Part shown: piece by piece, positions 23,498 through 37,034 of the stretch
Layout of the letters: each line of letters opens with the position of its first letter
How positions within the stretch are numbered: position 1 is the stretch's first letter
From: Haemonchus contortus
Lineage: Eukaryota > Nematoda > Chromadorea > Rhabditida > Trichostrongylidae
Assembly: GCA_000469685.2 (NCBI GenBank)
Contig: LS997567.1
Span: 16,659,452-16,723,451, forward strand
DNA length: 64,000 nucleotides
Direction of reading: 5' to 3'
The notes under the pieces: model-generated
What the model saw: the letters and a program-made list of their open reading frames with translations, nothing else
Told to the model about the DNA's origin: nothing
Database searches by the model: none
Position numbers and translations under genes: made by a program

Positions 23498-24150
23498 TAC
23501 ATATAACGCGCTAATGTCTGTGCGTTTGTGTGTGTTTTTGTGTGTGTCCTACCGGAAAGACATAACTCTTGTCTCCGAGGACCTAAAGCGTTCAAATTTG
23601 GTAGGAGACAGGCGCCAGGAAGGGAACACTCATGGTGGGCAGTAAAACCAGACTCCGCCCCCAGTGGACGGGGTTCGAGCGGAAATTTGAATTCTTGGAA
23701 TTCTCCTGTCTCCGGGGACCTAGAAAGCTGTGATTCGCTAAGATTACGGGAAACAGGAAGGAACACATATGATGGGTGGCAGGACCGGACTCCGCCCACA
23801 ATGGGCGGGGTCTGAGCAGAAATTTACGGCTCCTGTCTCCGTGGACCTAGAAAGTTGTAATTCGCTAGGATTACAGATGACAGGATGTGGCCACTTACTG
23901 AGGTAGTAGTATCCGATTCTGCCCACAGGGGCGGGGTTTGCGCCAATTGGAATCTCATAAAACCTGCTCTCACGATTTTAGAGCGTTCAAATTCGGTAGG
24001 AGTAAAGGCAGCAGGACGAAAACACCGATGGCAGATGACAAGACCAAAGTCTTCCTAAAGGGGCCTTACGCGAAAATTGTCAAGTTGGATCGAAATGGTA
24101 CAGATGCGGTAGCTGTACAGGCGGTAGTGCGAGAATGCTGATGGCAGGTG
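23498..24150 (+). repeat. Helitron-like internal tandem units
   Basis: Four degenerate units of about 130 bp each contain 'GGACCTAGAAAG', 'GGTAGGAG', 'GGTGGGCAG/GGTGGCAGGACC' and 'CCGCCCACA.TGGGCGGGG'. The same unit recurs in the element at 29675-30828 (30480-30740). Non-coding. Confidence 0.6.
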
Positions 24151-24911
24151 ATACGACTGAAGATTGAAGAAGATAAACAAAGTTACTTGAACACACATGA
24201 GTTGAGCAGGATTCCGTTCATGACGGGCAAGACGCTCACTAAATGTTTGTGTTCGCTCGAAAATTTATAATCAGTGTTCTCCGGAGCGTCCAAAAATGGG
24301 AGGAACGTGTGCGGCAGGACAACTTTATACGGAGAGAGGAATAGTCCGGCGTTAGTCGGTCGATCTCACTGGTCTACCAAATCGCAAGAGTTTTACCTTT
24401 AAGAAGGAAGCACACCGGATCTTATCCCTTATCTTCAAGGGCTTCTTAATGGCATCGATGTCACTTCTCAACGCCTACCATTGAACTTTCATCTCGCCGC
24501 CTGTATCCCTCCGAACTGGGCGCTCTCAATCCATGTGGTCAAGAGTTGTCAATTTACGGTCAAACACTAACACACAAAAACACCGACACTGCAACAGACA
24601 TACGTAGCGGATTACATATTGTATGTATCTAGAACTGTCCATGATATCACAGTTCTCGCTGATTACTTACTCGAGAAGGACATAATTGCTGGTGGAATCG
24701 CGAAAGATTTTTTGTGGCTAGGATCTTTTGTGTTCGAGTTTTCAAAGTATGCATGTTGTAACGACCTGGTGCGTTTGGGCACATGACCGAGATCCACAGC
24801 GGCAGATCAGGAGCTCCGAACTACTTCGAGGTCCTTGGCAACGGCAACAATTTGTTCGAAACGTCTGCTAAATGAAGCGGTTTTACTATTTCAAGCTGTA
24901 CAACAGAACTA
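24151..24911. other. Intronic stretch without recognised gene
   Basis: No domain, repeat family or exon signal recognised between the Helitron-like units and the deleted MITE copy. Confidence 0.35.
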
Positions 24912-25232
24912 CAGTAGCGCTTAGAAGTATTCGTCCAAACGCTTCCTCGCAGTTATTCGCACTTTACGTGCGTTTTTCTCCTCTACTGTATTCGGCATAG
25001 CGCTCGTACACTTCAGACATGGCAAAAAGGCAAAAACCCCAGAAGGATCAATGCCCGTACTTCTAGCTGATTTTGAGTTCAAGCTCTTCGAGATATCTGG
25101 AACATGATCAGATTGCAGGGTTATAGTGGAAAATATTCACACCACACCCACGCTCAAAATATAGAAATTTCGCATGATTAGATCCAGTAGGAAAGGAGTT
25201 ACGACCGAAAAGTATGCTTTTGAGCGCTACTG
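24912..25232 (+). mobile_element. TA-flanked MITE, copy C with internal deletion (321 bp)
   Basis: Both ends are present, but about 200 bp near the left side are missing compared with the 520-526 bp copies. TA lies at the right end; the left flank reads CT-A. Confidence 0.85.
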
Positions 25233-25511
25233 TATATAATAGAAAAATGAACAATTTCTGTTTGGCTGCAAAAGAAGCAGAAACTTCCATGATTACGGCG
25301 TCTAATTCATATTTTTCATGGGTCCATTTACTCGAACAGACAGATATAACGAAAATTTTTATAATATTTAATGAAGTGAAAAGCAAAACCAATGGTCAAT
25401 TGATCAGAGCAGCACGAGTTACTCGGGCAAATTCGAAATTGTCCAATTTATCACTAAACTCTTTGTAGCATAACCTTATATACCCGCTCTCGCGGACATA
25501 ATGAACCTAAT

Positions 25512-25972
25512 GTGTGTATGTGTATGTGTGTATGCATTTATGTAATGTAATATACTGTTATGTAATGCGATGTAATGTAATGTAGCGTAATATATTGTAA
25601 TATGCTACAATAATGTAATGTAATATGATATGATGCAATGTAAAGAAATGTGATGTAGTTAACAATGTACCTAATATAGCGCAATGTAATATGATGTAAC
25701 GCGATATAACGTATTGAAGCGTAATGTACTGCAGCTTGATGTAATCCAATGTAATGTGATGAAATGTAATGAGTTGACATACTGTGTTATGTAATGCAAT
25801 GTAATGTAATTCAGTGTAATGCATGCGTTGGGATGTAATACTATGTAATGTAATTTGATGTAAGGTAATTTATGTAATGTATTGCAATGTAATACATATA
25901 ATGTAATGTAATGTAATGTAATATGTGATGTAATATAATGTTATGCAGAGTAATGTAATCAGTATAATGTGT
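25512..25972. repeat. Degenerate (TGTAA)n microsatellite, left block
   Basis: Pentanucleotide-like TGTAATG/TGATG runs with many substitutions. The same repeat resumes at 27235, on the far side of the mariner copy. Confidence 0.85.
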
Positions 25973-27207
25973 TAGGCCGAAAAGTTTTGAGAGAATTATG
26001 CCTCTCAACTATGGGAAGCATATTACTTCCGAATGTGCTAAAGCAGGGCTGTAGATTCGACAGCGGAGAAAGGGCATTGTTAATAGATCAATGCTACAGT
26101 CGATCGGTGCTCGACGTCATCGTTGGAAATAAGTAGTATGCGATCAAGTTAGTGCGATCGACAAGGCTACTGACGCGTTTTGGTTCCCTACTACAAAAAC
26201 GATCGCTTCGACAACCAGGCTTGAAAAGAGTTATGGTGAATCATGGGCAGTAGTGCACCCACTCTTGTCACCTTCTATAATAGCATGATCACTTCCTCTG
26301 AGAAGAGGTTTGCTTTCGCGTTGCTCGTCGGAACGCACTTCAGCTTTCCTCAATTACCTACACTTTTTCATGTCGTCAGAGCAATCCTCCTGAAAGTTCT
26401 GAACAATGGGAAAATTATCACTGCTCATCATTTGATCATTCATGAGTTTCTACGCAAAAGTTTTTCAAACTTCAAACAGGACTTTGACTATCCCACATTC
26501 CTGACTGAGCGGGAACGTCGAGTGCGAGTCAATGTGTATCAAAAGCTCTTCGACTGTAAGCGAAAGTTGACATCAACCGGCTTCATTGCTGCTCTGAAGG
26601 GGAGTAGATGTCATGTGAAAATCCACACAGGAGACTACCAGTGGATGCAAGACCAGAGCCCGCTACGAAGCGAGGCGCCCACACCAAGAAGGGCATGTGC
26701 TCGTTCTTTCTTTGTTCCACCAGGTGTTTTACTGTTTCTTACGAGATCCTATCGGAGTGTACTGTGGTGAGCGCAATACAATTCTGTGAACACCTGGGAA
26801 AGATGGTGTTCCGTTTCCCATTTCACGCCGATCCGAAGAGAATTTTTGATTGCGATGGATAATACTCAGCCACCCATACGCGAGGACGTCGATGAAGGAG
26901 CTGAAAAAGCTCGGTATAATTTGATTACCCCCCACCCCCCTTTCCCCCAACCTCAAATATTCATCTGACCTCAACCAATATCACTACCATACTTTCAGAA
27001 GCCCACAGGCCTGCTCATCAATCGTAGGTAGTACATGAATGAATTGTGTCGCACCTCACTCCTATATAGAGGAATGGTATCAATCCGGCTGATTGAGAGG
27101 CATTGTGGCCAAGAAGGGTCACTGTCTTGATCACTAACCTAACTTTATTACTGAGTTATTTTGGGTTGAAAACCGATCGAATTTTCTAGAAACTTTTAGG
27201 ACACCCT
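25973..27207 (+). mobile_element. mariner transposon remnant (about 1.24 kb) between microsatellite blocks
   Basis: The left end TTAGGCCGAAAAGTTTTGAG and the reversed right end (TAGGGTGTCCTAAAAGTTTC) are mariner-like and partly alike. Coding sequence runs in two or three frames: RRVRVNVYQKLFDCKRK; then IHTGDYQWMQDQSP around the first catalytic aspartate; then KKGMCSFFLCSTRCFTVSYE; then DNTQPPIREDVDEGAEKARY and LITPHPPFPQP, where the consensus would have the second aspartate and the SPD block. The length is close to a complete mariner, but frameshifts and loss of the third catalytic site mean it is dead. The 175-residue open frame at 26243-26770 belongs to this element and is not a host gene. 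Confidence 0.7.
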
Positions 27208-27234
27208 AGTATTTTATCGCATTTTGATTCAGTG

Positions 27235-27772
27235 TTGTGTAATGTAAATATTATAAGGTAATGTGATGTACTACAATGTAATATAGTTAATGCTTTGTAA
27301 TATAATATGATGTAATGTGATGTAATGTAGTATAATGTATTGTAATGCAACGTAATGTGATGTAATACAAAATAATGTAGTGCAATGTAGTATGGTTGAT
27401 GTAATATAGCGTGAGTAATATGTGACGTAAGGTAATATAATGAATTTGATGTCTTGTAATGTAATATGAAACGATGTGATGTAAAAGGGTGTAATATAAT
27501 GAAATGTAATGTGATGTAATATTACATAATTTCATGTAATGTAATAAATGTAGTGTAATGTAATATAGTATAATATATAATATAATATAATATAATATAA
27601 TATAATATAACGTGATGTATTGTGTTGCAGTGTAATATGATGTAATGTAATGTATTGTAATGTAATATTATTATAGTATATTGTGTAATGTGAGGTAATG
27701 TAATTTATTGCAAAGTAATATAATGCAATATGATTTGATATGATATAATGTAATGTAATTTAATGATGTATG
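27235..27772. repeat. Degenerate (TGTAA)n microsatellite, right block
   Basis: Continuation of the TGTAATG-type repeat, with a pure TATAA stretch at about 27573-27610. Confidence 0.85.
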
Positions 27773-28499
27773 TATGTTCATTACGGGTACTGGTGCCAAC
27801 TAGACCATTAACAACTAATGTCGCTCTCTCATAGTGATTAGTGATATACTCCACTCAACCAGTGCCTTGACGCTTCGTACGCTCAGACATTTGCTGAGAA
27901 TCGGGAACCTTTCTCGTGCTCTGACCTCCTTTAATATTCTTCCGCCATCTATTCTATGGTTATCCTGGGGTAGGAGTTATTTTGACCCTCTTTTTATTGT
28001 GAGAAATATGATTGATAATCTGTCATATTTCTGTAAGCCGCCATCTACTCTGATATGTTAAAATTCCATTGAAGGTGGCCACTGCGATAGCTAGTGCTCT
28101 TCTTAGGGCTACTGGTGGCATAGTCCGATTGTCTCGCTGACATGGGAATCATTGCATCGTAGTTCCTTGCTCTAACGCTAATGCAATTCCAACACGTCTT
28201 TTGATTCAACTTATCAGAAAACAAAGCCACGTCATCGTTTAACCCACAACTATTCCTCTGTGTCATTTCTATCGCTCCATATAAGCATGCTAGCAGAGAT
28301 CTGAGCTTCCCAAAGCGAGCTAAAGTATTCTCATCTACAAATGAACACAAGGTACTCATCGACGGTGGCTCGCAGAGTTTTTTGAGGAACTTAGCCCGGG
28401 CTTTTTTCAATGTTTTTCCTAGGAGCATCAACATTGGTGCGTTTTTAAGAGAAAGTTTTCCTCTCCAGTACGGACTATATTTGGTCCATCACATTGTGG
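27773..28499. other. Intronic stretch with one unexplained minus-strand ORF
   Basis: A 129-codon open frame (28434-28045, minus) contains PPSMSTLCSFVDENTLARFG and NQKTCWNCISVRARNYD. It could be a piece of a retroelement gag-like or transposase protein, but I cannot assign it. Confidence 0.35.
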
Positions 28500-29240
28500 T
28501 CCATAAAATTCATGGAAAGGTCGGAGGCTGAGATAAAATCGCGAACATTTCTTCAGCACCAGTCTGGATCTTTTTTTCATTCGTGAGCAGACGCGCTGTA
28601 CTTCTCAAATAGTATCCTCAAAGAAAGCTACGCTTTTCAGATGAGTCCTCCCAGAAAAACCCTTCTTAAAGAGGTTTGGATGGGATTTTGCACTTTTCTC
28701 GACCAAAATTTGCGATGTAGCTCTGATGGTAGAGGTTCTAGCCCAAACCATCATGAAAGGGGGAAAATGGCTATGAGAGACTATCTGACTCTTCTCAGTG
28801 GCTTCAACACTCTTAGTGTGAAATATTCGTATACTCTGGAACCTCGACATTTCTTCCACGCTGAACACCCTTTGATCAGAAAAAACGCGTCGAAGCGCGT
28901 GCCGCGCGCAAGTAGCACACGACTTTGTTTTTCCTCTCCAACTTCTCTTCGTCAAGAACCTTGTATGTCTTTCGAATTCTACCTGGATAAAAATTGAATT
29001 TACTCGGGGAAGGCTCTTCTCATCGGAGTAGAAAATACACGGATCAGTAGTCATTCTCACCGTCCCGATCAGATCTATTCGAAAAAGGGGTCGTATAAGA
29101 CGACTGCTTCGAAGTTCGTTGTTGATCCGTTTACGTATCGCGATTCAAGAGACTGTCACGTGGGAAACGTTGAAACGTGGGCGACCCCTAAAACGGACTC
29201 ACCAAATGCGCGCAAGACAGAACCGTTGGTGGATGTTCGG
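28500..29240 (-). pseudogene. Tc1/mariner-superfamily transposase remnant
   Basis: On the minus strand, 29060-28605 is an open frame of 151 codons. The order of blocks fits the catalytic core after the first aspartate: FSDQRVFSVEEMSRFQSIR, then SVEATEKSQIVSHSHFPPFM followed by MVWARTSTIRATSQILVEKS. In related elements these read 'DEKWFxxE', 'V..SxxP..VMVWGG' and 'GKTPLIFVE', as in the element at 48.9 kb here (MVWGGISASGKTPLIFVEKN). The N-terminal DNA-binding region is only weakly visible (about 29240-29080). The C-terminal third and TIRs are not recognised. Confidence 0.6.
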
Positions 29241-29674
29241 AAGGCTCCACCGTCTTTCGAAATCTGGTGAATTGAAAGCACCAAAGTAGATATGTCGGCT
29301 AAGTTATTTCATAAGCATAAGGGAAGGTGCAGGTTTGGAGAAACATTCCAAACAAGGAAATTACGGACGTCCGAGGAGTTATTACCATATTTATGGCGCA
29401 CACTGTATTTTGCGGGTTATCGTCTCAGAGTAGTGATATTGATATCATTTAATCTTCAAGTTATACCGATTGTTCGAGAGTCCTATCCCTTTGTCATTAC
29501 GTGTTCAATCCCGGTTGATAACTTTTGCCGATACGGCCTTTGCTATGGGCTAGAGCTCCTGACGATTTCTGTGCTGATTGGTGCGCCAGTGCAGATTTCA
29601 GGGGGTGTTTATTCGCTGTGACCGCCTACTTATCTTCACCTGTGGTCAGTCCTGATTCCAACTCACGCCAATCA
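29241..29674. other. Intronic stretch without recognised gene
   Basis: A plus-strand frame of 109 codons (29292-29621) has no recognised domain. Confidence 0.3.
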
Positions 29675-30828
<1,154 letters not shown>

Positions 30829-32540
30829 TAGTTTCAGAATTCAGAGAATTGTAATTGCCGTGGATTCCTAAATTATTCAACTCCCACTCCCTCACGACAA
30901 CTTCCGGAAGGGTTGCCTGTACATTGTTACTTCTTGTATCTGGTTATCATGTATGAAGCCGCAACGGTAAGTTGATTAGAATGTACGCCGATCTGTTGAT
31001 GCCACTGCTGCTTCAAAGGCTTGTGTGGCATAGCTTCAGAACCTTAATTCCTTAATGTTAACCTAGTGCTGTAAAGCCAACGTGATAAGGCGTTAGGGTA
31101 GGGCGTTTTAATGAGTGAAGTTAACTTTTTTGATTCAATTCACCATTTACTGCACATTGGATTTGCACGATCAGTACTAGATGATGACATCAACTATGCT
31201 CCCACTAGTCTTAGCTATGGTCCATAGCGCGTTTCGGGAAACTGAACATACAGCAAGTGGGTATCATGGTGATATGTTGTGTGTGTATAACGGAGAGCGC
31301 ATAGATTGCATCAATTAGTGGAATGCTGGGCATGTAATATTTGATATCGAGTAACTGAGTGGTTGGCAGAAGTCCTAATGCACTTCCGTGGGGGAAGGCG
31401 CAGTAATCTACCAAATTATGCGAGTAGCGTTCGATCGAAGAGTGTCGTGAGTCACGAAATTCCAGCGTTCTTAACCAGATACCAAGTTACAACAATAAAG
31501 CGCTTGAAGGGTTCAGAGCTTTCGCGGGAACAATGAACATTCAACCTGAGCGTTCGTTTTCTATAAATATCCCCTGGCTATGTGCAGCGTACCGTGAGCT
31601 TCTTTAGATTCTTTGTTTTTCATTTCAAATTCATCAGACATGAGAGCAATACCTTCGAGAGCTCACAGAGGCAGCTCGAAATCATGAGTCATAAATAGTT
31701 CTTCCACGAAGTTATCTTGAAAACTTCTGGTTTGATATGGAACTCACCCATTGTTACAGCATGATGGTTATCACTTTGTAAAATCCGTTGTTTGCATGGC
31801 AGAGCTCGATTTTGATCTCTTGGAATGCCTTCCTATAGAGTCCAGTGACGCTATCATTCCCCGAACAGATTTAGCATTTTTCCACTTCCTTGACCGATTG
31901 TTTTCCACCTCGTCGAGATTTTTTCACTTCTTTTCACTTCTGTGACTGTTTCGAGCTTTTATATTTTTTAGCAGTAATTCTGGGCGGCAGATGGCTTTAT
32001 GTGACGCACAGGGTTATGCTTCAATTAGAAAGAACTCCTTCGATGGCAAATGTTGTTCCTTTTCTGTTTTCTGTCTCAATAACGATAGTTTAGAAGGAGA
32101 ATGTTAATAATGATAAGTGTTCCATCGCAGAATGATGTGAGCTGTGAAACCACTCATTGCATTTATGTTCTTCTAATGTTTCTCATGATGACCACACTTT
32201 GTCGAGAGCTTTTTGATATACTGTCTCTAAATAGTGGAAGATTAGCGCCTCTCTCCTCATTTCACTTCATGACAACTCTACCAGAACCATAAATACATTA
32301 GAACACTGTGTCTCAGCTTCACCAACAAAGTGCTTGGTTCCGCCTGAATGCAGTGGGGTTTCATATATTCAGTTCTTACAAAATTGTAATAATCCTATAC
32401 TATATTGCCTTGAAGATTTCAACGCCGGGCGTGTTACTGCTCTACATTTAAAACTGTGAAAATCGGTAACACTTTCAAATTCGTTAGATGTAAATAGTCT
32501 GCTTATACCAATTTCCAAAACTAGTTCATAACTGTTTAAG
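30829..32540. other. Intron sequence without recognised transposon
   Basis: AT-rich, apparently unique sequence ending in the acceptor ACTGTTTAAG before the host exon at 32541. No family motif seen. Confidence 0.4.
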
Positions 32541-32700
32541 AGCTCTGCTTCATAAGGAACCATCCTTCCGACTCGGATGTCGTCGTGTCAACAAGCCGGA
32601 AGAAGGAGCAGAAGAAATTCGTGGGCATCCCTTCTTCAATACTGCCGATAGCAATACAAATCGGGATGCGATACCTTGGAAGAAAATGGAGGCTGGAAAG
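32541..32700 (+). CDS. grk-1: GRK4/5/6-class GPCR kinase, exon for end of kinase domain
   Basis: The first base completes the arginine codon left open at 7647. The exon then encodes ALLHKEPSFRLGCRRVNKPE followed by EGAEEIRGHPFFNTADSNTN and RDAIPWKKMEAGK. This is the end of the protein kinase fold: the invariant arginine of subdomain XI lies in 'FRLGC', and HPFF plus W.K.EAG lead into the AGC tail. The RRVNKPEEGAEEI insert between RLGC and HPFF is longer than in vertebrate GRKs, which read RLGC-RG-x-A-x-EVK; I believe it is a nematode feature, though this is from memory. Acceptor TTTAAG/A, donor AAAG/GTAGTT. The total is 160 nt, leaving phase 0 for the next exon. Confidence 0.92.
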
Positions 32701-35106
32701 GTAGTTGCTTCACTATAGGCTCGTGCAGAAATAATGTAGGGCGAGTCGATACGTAATTTGGACTTGGATTCTGGCACGCGGGAGAATCGCAAAGAGCGTG
32801 CATTACGACTTAGCAATTATTTGTATTTCATCACGTAGTTTATTTCAATCCTCAAAGAATTCGTAGTAATGATCAGTTGTTCGTTGTTTGTGTTTTGAAC
32901 CAAGGACCCGCGACTTGAAGAATGAGCCGTTCAAGTTTTGCGTTGGTTTTGCTTGTCAAAAACACGCTGTGAGGCATGAGGTGAAAGGAAATTTGGCGAT
33001 GATTATAAGTATAACAAGAGAGCTAAGGAATTAGTGCGGTGATGACTGTCGGTGGTGAATATGGTGCCAATGATGAAGCAAACAAAAATGCTCCAACCCA
33101 TGAAATACTGCCATTTTGATACCTCTTGAATTTTTGAGCGTACCAGAGTTAGCGGCAGTTACTACTTGTCTGTGCTGCCTCACCTATGAACTATTTTGTG
33201 GTATTTGGTTCCTGTTGATCTCTACTTCAATTAGGTTCTAGATTGTTACATAATGGAATTGATTATTACTAATTCTTTTAATCACTACTATCAGCAACGT
33301 GAAATATTTTTCAGTCTCGGAGCTTTGTTTCATTTGAAATCTCCTCAAACTTCCTTTATTGTGTGCAGTCAAGCCCCGCCGGACGGTGTCGGAGGCCGTC
33401 TGTACTAACGCACTCGCTTATGGAACGTTTGCCTGATTGCTCAACTGCTGACTTATCCACCAACCAGCTAAACTAATCAATTCTACGGATTACAGAATCT
33501 TCTTTTCATTAGTATTTCGAATGCTCATTCAAAAATAGCTCTAGACTACGTTAAAAGTCGAAATTATATTTGTCATAACATGTGCTCCAGAAGCTGGACA
33601 GCCTGTGATATATCTGGTCTTTTTTTTAAAATACCGCTCTTTTCTATTCACTCCCTGTGCTTCGTTAGGCCTCTTCGTACGTGGAAATGCGGGACATGTG
33701 AGTGCTACACTTTTCGTATTTAAGCCCGCTGGGAGTTTCACCAAGTCCGCTCATTGGGGAGTCATCGACGTCTATGAGAACCGTGTTGATGTGATTATTT
33801 ATGGTATGATTCTACAGAGTAATGGTTCGTGGTTCTTGTGTATTCCTTTCAGACAAAAGATCCCCCGAACGCCTTGCATCCTTCTTATAAAGAAGTGGTT
33901 TGAGGCTCCTCACTTTCCGTAACGCAGTGTGCTACCTGGGAACGGAACAGGTCGAAGGGATCTTACTTGTTGTATCAGTGTACCTGGGAGGGACTTCACT
34001 CGGAAGATCAATTTCTACTTGAGATCTGTTAATTATTTATGCCAACCGGCCAAAGAACTTCATTTTCCCAGTACCTCCCACTGCTGTCTACCTTTTTGCA
34101 TCTGGTTTCTACATCTTATTTTTCCGGTCTACATATGCATCTTCTTTTTTGCGACTTTCAATGTAAAGTGCGCAGCCTTAAGCATATGCCCTTGAAGAGA
34201 CCTTCCGAGGTTTATAGTTCTTTTTTACGAAGTTCAGAAGTGCTCGCTAGTAGCATCCCCAGTGATGATTGCCTTCAGCATTTCAAAAATTCTCATCGTC
34301 TCCTTGCAGCGATCGAGAGGTACTTCAACTCTCCGACGGCACACTTTTTGCAAGTAACGAGGCTGGACATGATATGGTGGCTATATGGTGTAAAATGAGG
34401 GTCACCGTCTGCTATTATTCAGGGCAGAATCGCTTTGTAAGCCTCCAGTGTTGAATACAAAGTGGCCAAAGAGAACCCTATGCAATGAACCATCGAGCGG
34501 TTGCAAGGAGAAGCAAATATCGAACGCAGATGTGTGGAAATAAAGAAAATGGGGACGGCGCACATGGAACTTCAAAAGAATATGACTCTACATATGACAT
34601 TTTGTCTATTAACCCAACGCCGATGTTTGTGAACCGATTAGAATAATTTATTTTACAATGTTATGGAATATTCGCGCGAAGAAGTTCAGTTACAAATTAT
34701 GATGTTCCCACTTTCTCCGCACCTTGTATGTGAGGGTAACCTTTATTAACTAATTGGCTGTTGACTTTTCCGCCAGTCTCACCTTGGCTTATATCGACTT
34801 TATGAATTATGACTAAAAAAGTTGTTATTACATTTGCACATTTTAAATAGCAAGACAGGACATAAGAAATTCAAATAAAGCCGTCATATTATATTCTCCG
34901 GAAACAACATGAAACATTTAACTTACCTGGACAAATTTGGAAACCACAAAATTCTGAAATTTAAGAACCTCAGAAAATTTGTGTGGAAGGTCATCCTCTT
35001 CCAACTAAATTATTGGGTCGTTCTTAAACTAGCTACGATTTTAAAAAAAAGATTTCCCCAAATACTTGTTCCAGGAGCTCTCCAGAAGTTTGAATGCCTT
35101 GATATA
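32701..35106. other. Intron sequence without recognised transposon
   Basis: Mostly AT-rich. Two ORFs of about 100 codons (33605-33922 plus, and 33541-33744 minus in another frame) have no recognised domain and no clear splice structure. Confidence 0.4.
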
Positions 35107-37034
35107 CCAGGCGGCTACGCACGCTATTGCGTGTACTGGGGTTTCTAACCATATAGGCGGAGCCACATGAGCTTGTGATTTTCATTATAGACCTTTATCA
35201 TCTGAGCCTATTCCCTGACACTTCTGTAGCGAGCATGATTTTTTTATCTCATGGGAAGTATGGAATTTTTTTCGCTAGATCGCCGAAATTCGGACTGACT
35301 GGCAAGCAGTTCAAGAAGGGTTTTTGATGTGTAATAGGAAAGTTTGTCGAGCTCGGTCGGAGTATTAACATGGCATACATAACTCTTGATATTGGAACAT
35401 GTAATTTATCGAAGCAACACTTCTGTACACACACTATTCAAGGGCGACGGGGATTAATCAAGCAATGATTCAACCTTTTCTGATCTTAATTAACTAATAT
35501 TTTGGTTTGGGATTTGTGTGGTCATGAAGAGTGCTGTGAAATGCGGCTGTGTGTGGTCATGAAAAGTACTCCGGTGTATTCAAATCAAATACCTCTGCAG
35601 CCCATGTAGCTCAAGAAACTCTGTGTAGTATGAGCTGTGTGTGGCCATGAACACCAACTTCGAAAGGACAGCTCTTTTGGGTAGTTGTAGGGATTTACAC
35701 GTCTACAGGGTATGCACCTGCGTGGCCGGGGTTACTGTAGAATTTATTTTATGAGGTCTGAAGTTGATGTGGTGTATTTGCTCTTGTGTAGAAGGGGCCT
35801 CTGTGTATAGAACCATGGATAATAACTTCTAGAAAATTTTTTGCCTAATCTTCGAAAGGGTTTAGTGGTATCTCCTAGTTGTACACGTGTAGTTGTACAC
35901 GTATGTGGTCAAGGTTAGCGTGAAGTACGGATGTCTAAATTTTTGTTCTCAGCCCTGCTCCCCTCTTCGCAAACTCCAGCCACTCCAGACTTTGAACACC
36001 ATTACTTTTACTACCTCCAGACACCCTTTTCCCGCGTTCTAAAACGCATCTGAAGAAACTTGATACTTTTGATCTGAGCCCGCCCACTTTTGGGACTTGA
36101 CCACACTTGTTCTTTTACACCTTAATACCTTTTGGCCGCATCCCAGAACGTTTCTGAATAGAGTTATAAGTTTTCCACCTAAGCCCCGCCCACTTCGTTA
36201 CCAATCCCGCCCACTCGTGGAGCCTGACCACATTTGTTCTACTACATCTAACCACCTTCTTCCCGCATCTCAGAACGGTTCTAAATAGAGTTATAAATTT
36301 TTGATCGAAGCCCCGCCCGCTTTAGTGTTACAACTCCACCCACTTCTGGCATTTGACCACATTTGTTCTTTTACACCTTAACAGCGTTTTGCCACATCCC
36401 AGAACATTTCCAAACAGTGTTATGAGTTTTTGATCTAAGCCCCGACCACTTTGGTGCCAACCCCGCCCACTTCGGGGACTTGACAATATTTGCCTCATTA
36501 CCTCTAACCTCTTTTCCCCGCATTCTAGAAGTTTCCCGAACGAAGCGCACGCCGCGCCCATCGCCCCCCCCCCCCCCCCCATCCTGAGCGGGGCTTCGCT
36601 ATACTTACGCATGCCCAGCACGCATAAGGCCTTGCTCACTCTTTTTATTTTTTTCTGGCCTCGACGCCTTCGTTGAATCGAGTTGTGAATCTCTGTAGAA
36701 AGTACCGCGCACTGCGAGAATGCTCCGCCCACCGCCGGTAGGTTTCCTTCATCTTAATTGTTAGCCCATCCCTCACCTTTGCACATTTCCCCGGCGTCTG
36801 GACTATTATGAGACCGAATTGGAAGAATTCGCCCATGACCCCGCCCGATTCCGGCACTGGATCCGCCCCTTGGGGGCGGAGCTCCGCTAGGCTCACATAT
36901 GCTCTGTTGCATTCACCCTATGCTCAACCTAATCCAAGCTTGATCCGACCTCTCCAGATGTTTCTTCAGGTTATATCGAATTTCTGTACAAACAAACAGA
37001 CAAACAGACAAAGCGCCTTATATGCAGTTGAGGA
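35107..37034 (-). mobile_element. Non-autonomous Helitron-like element (copy 3), complete, reversed
   Basis: Read in reverse, the 5' end is TCCTCAACTGCATATAAGGC at 37034. A short unexpanded GTCTGTTTGTCTGTTTGTTTG tract follows, then the GGGCGG-rich body. The 3' hairpin (GCACGCTATTGCGTG-type, one mismatch) ends with CTGG/T at 35107. The body shares with copy 1 the segment holding paired GTTGTACACGTGTAGTTGTA motifs (35876-35902 here, 3630-3660 there) and runs of 'GCGGGG'. A C18-type homopolymer sits at about 36563-36580. Confidence 0.7.

Noticed and set aside
26243..26770. Novel 175-residue host protein
   Set aside because: Motifs in order (RRVRVNVY, TGDYQW, KKGMCSFF, then DN in the next frame) match a decayed mariner transposase between mariner-like ends.
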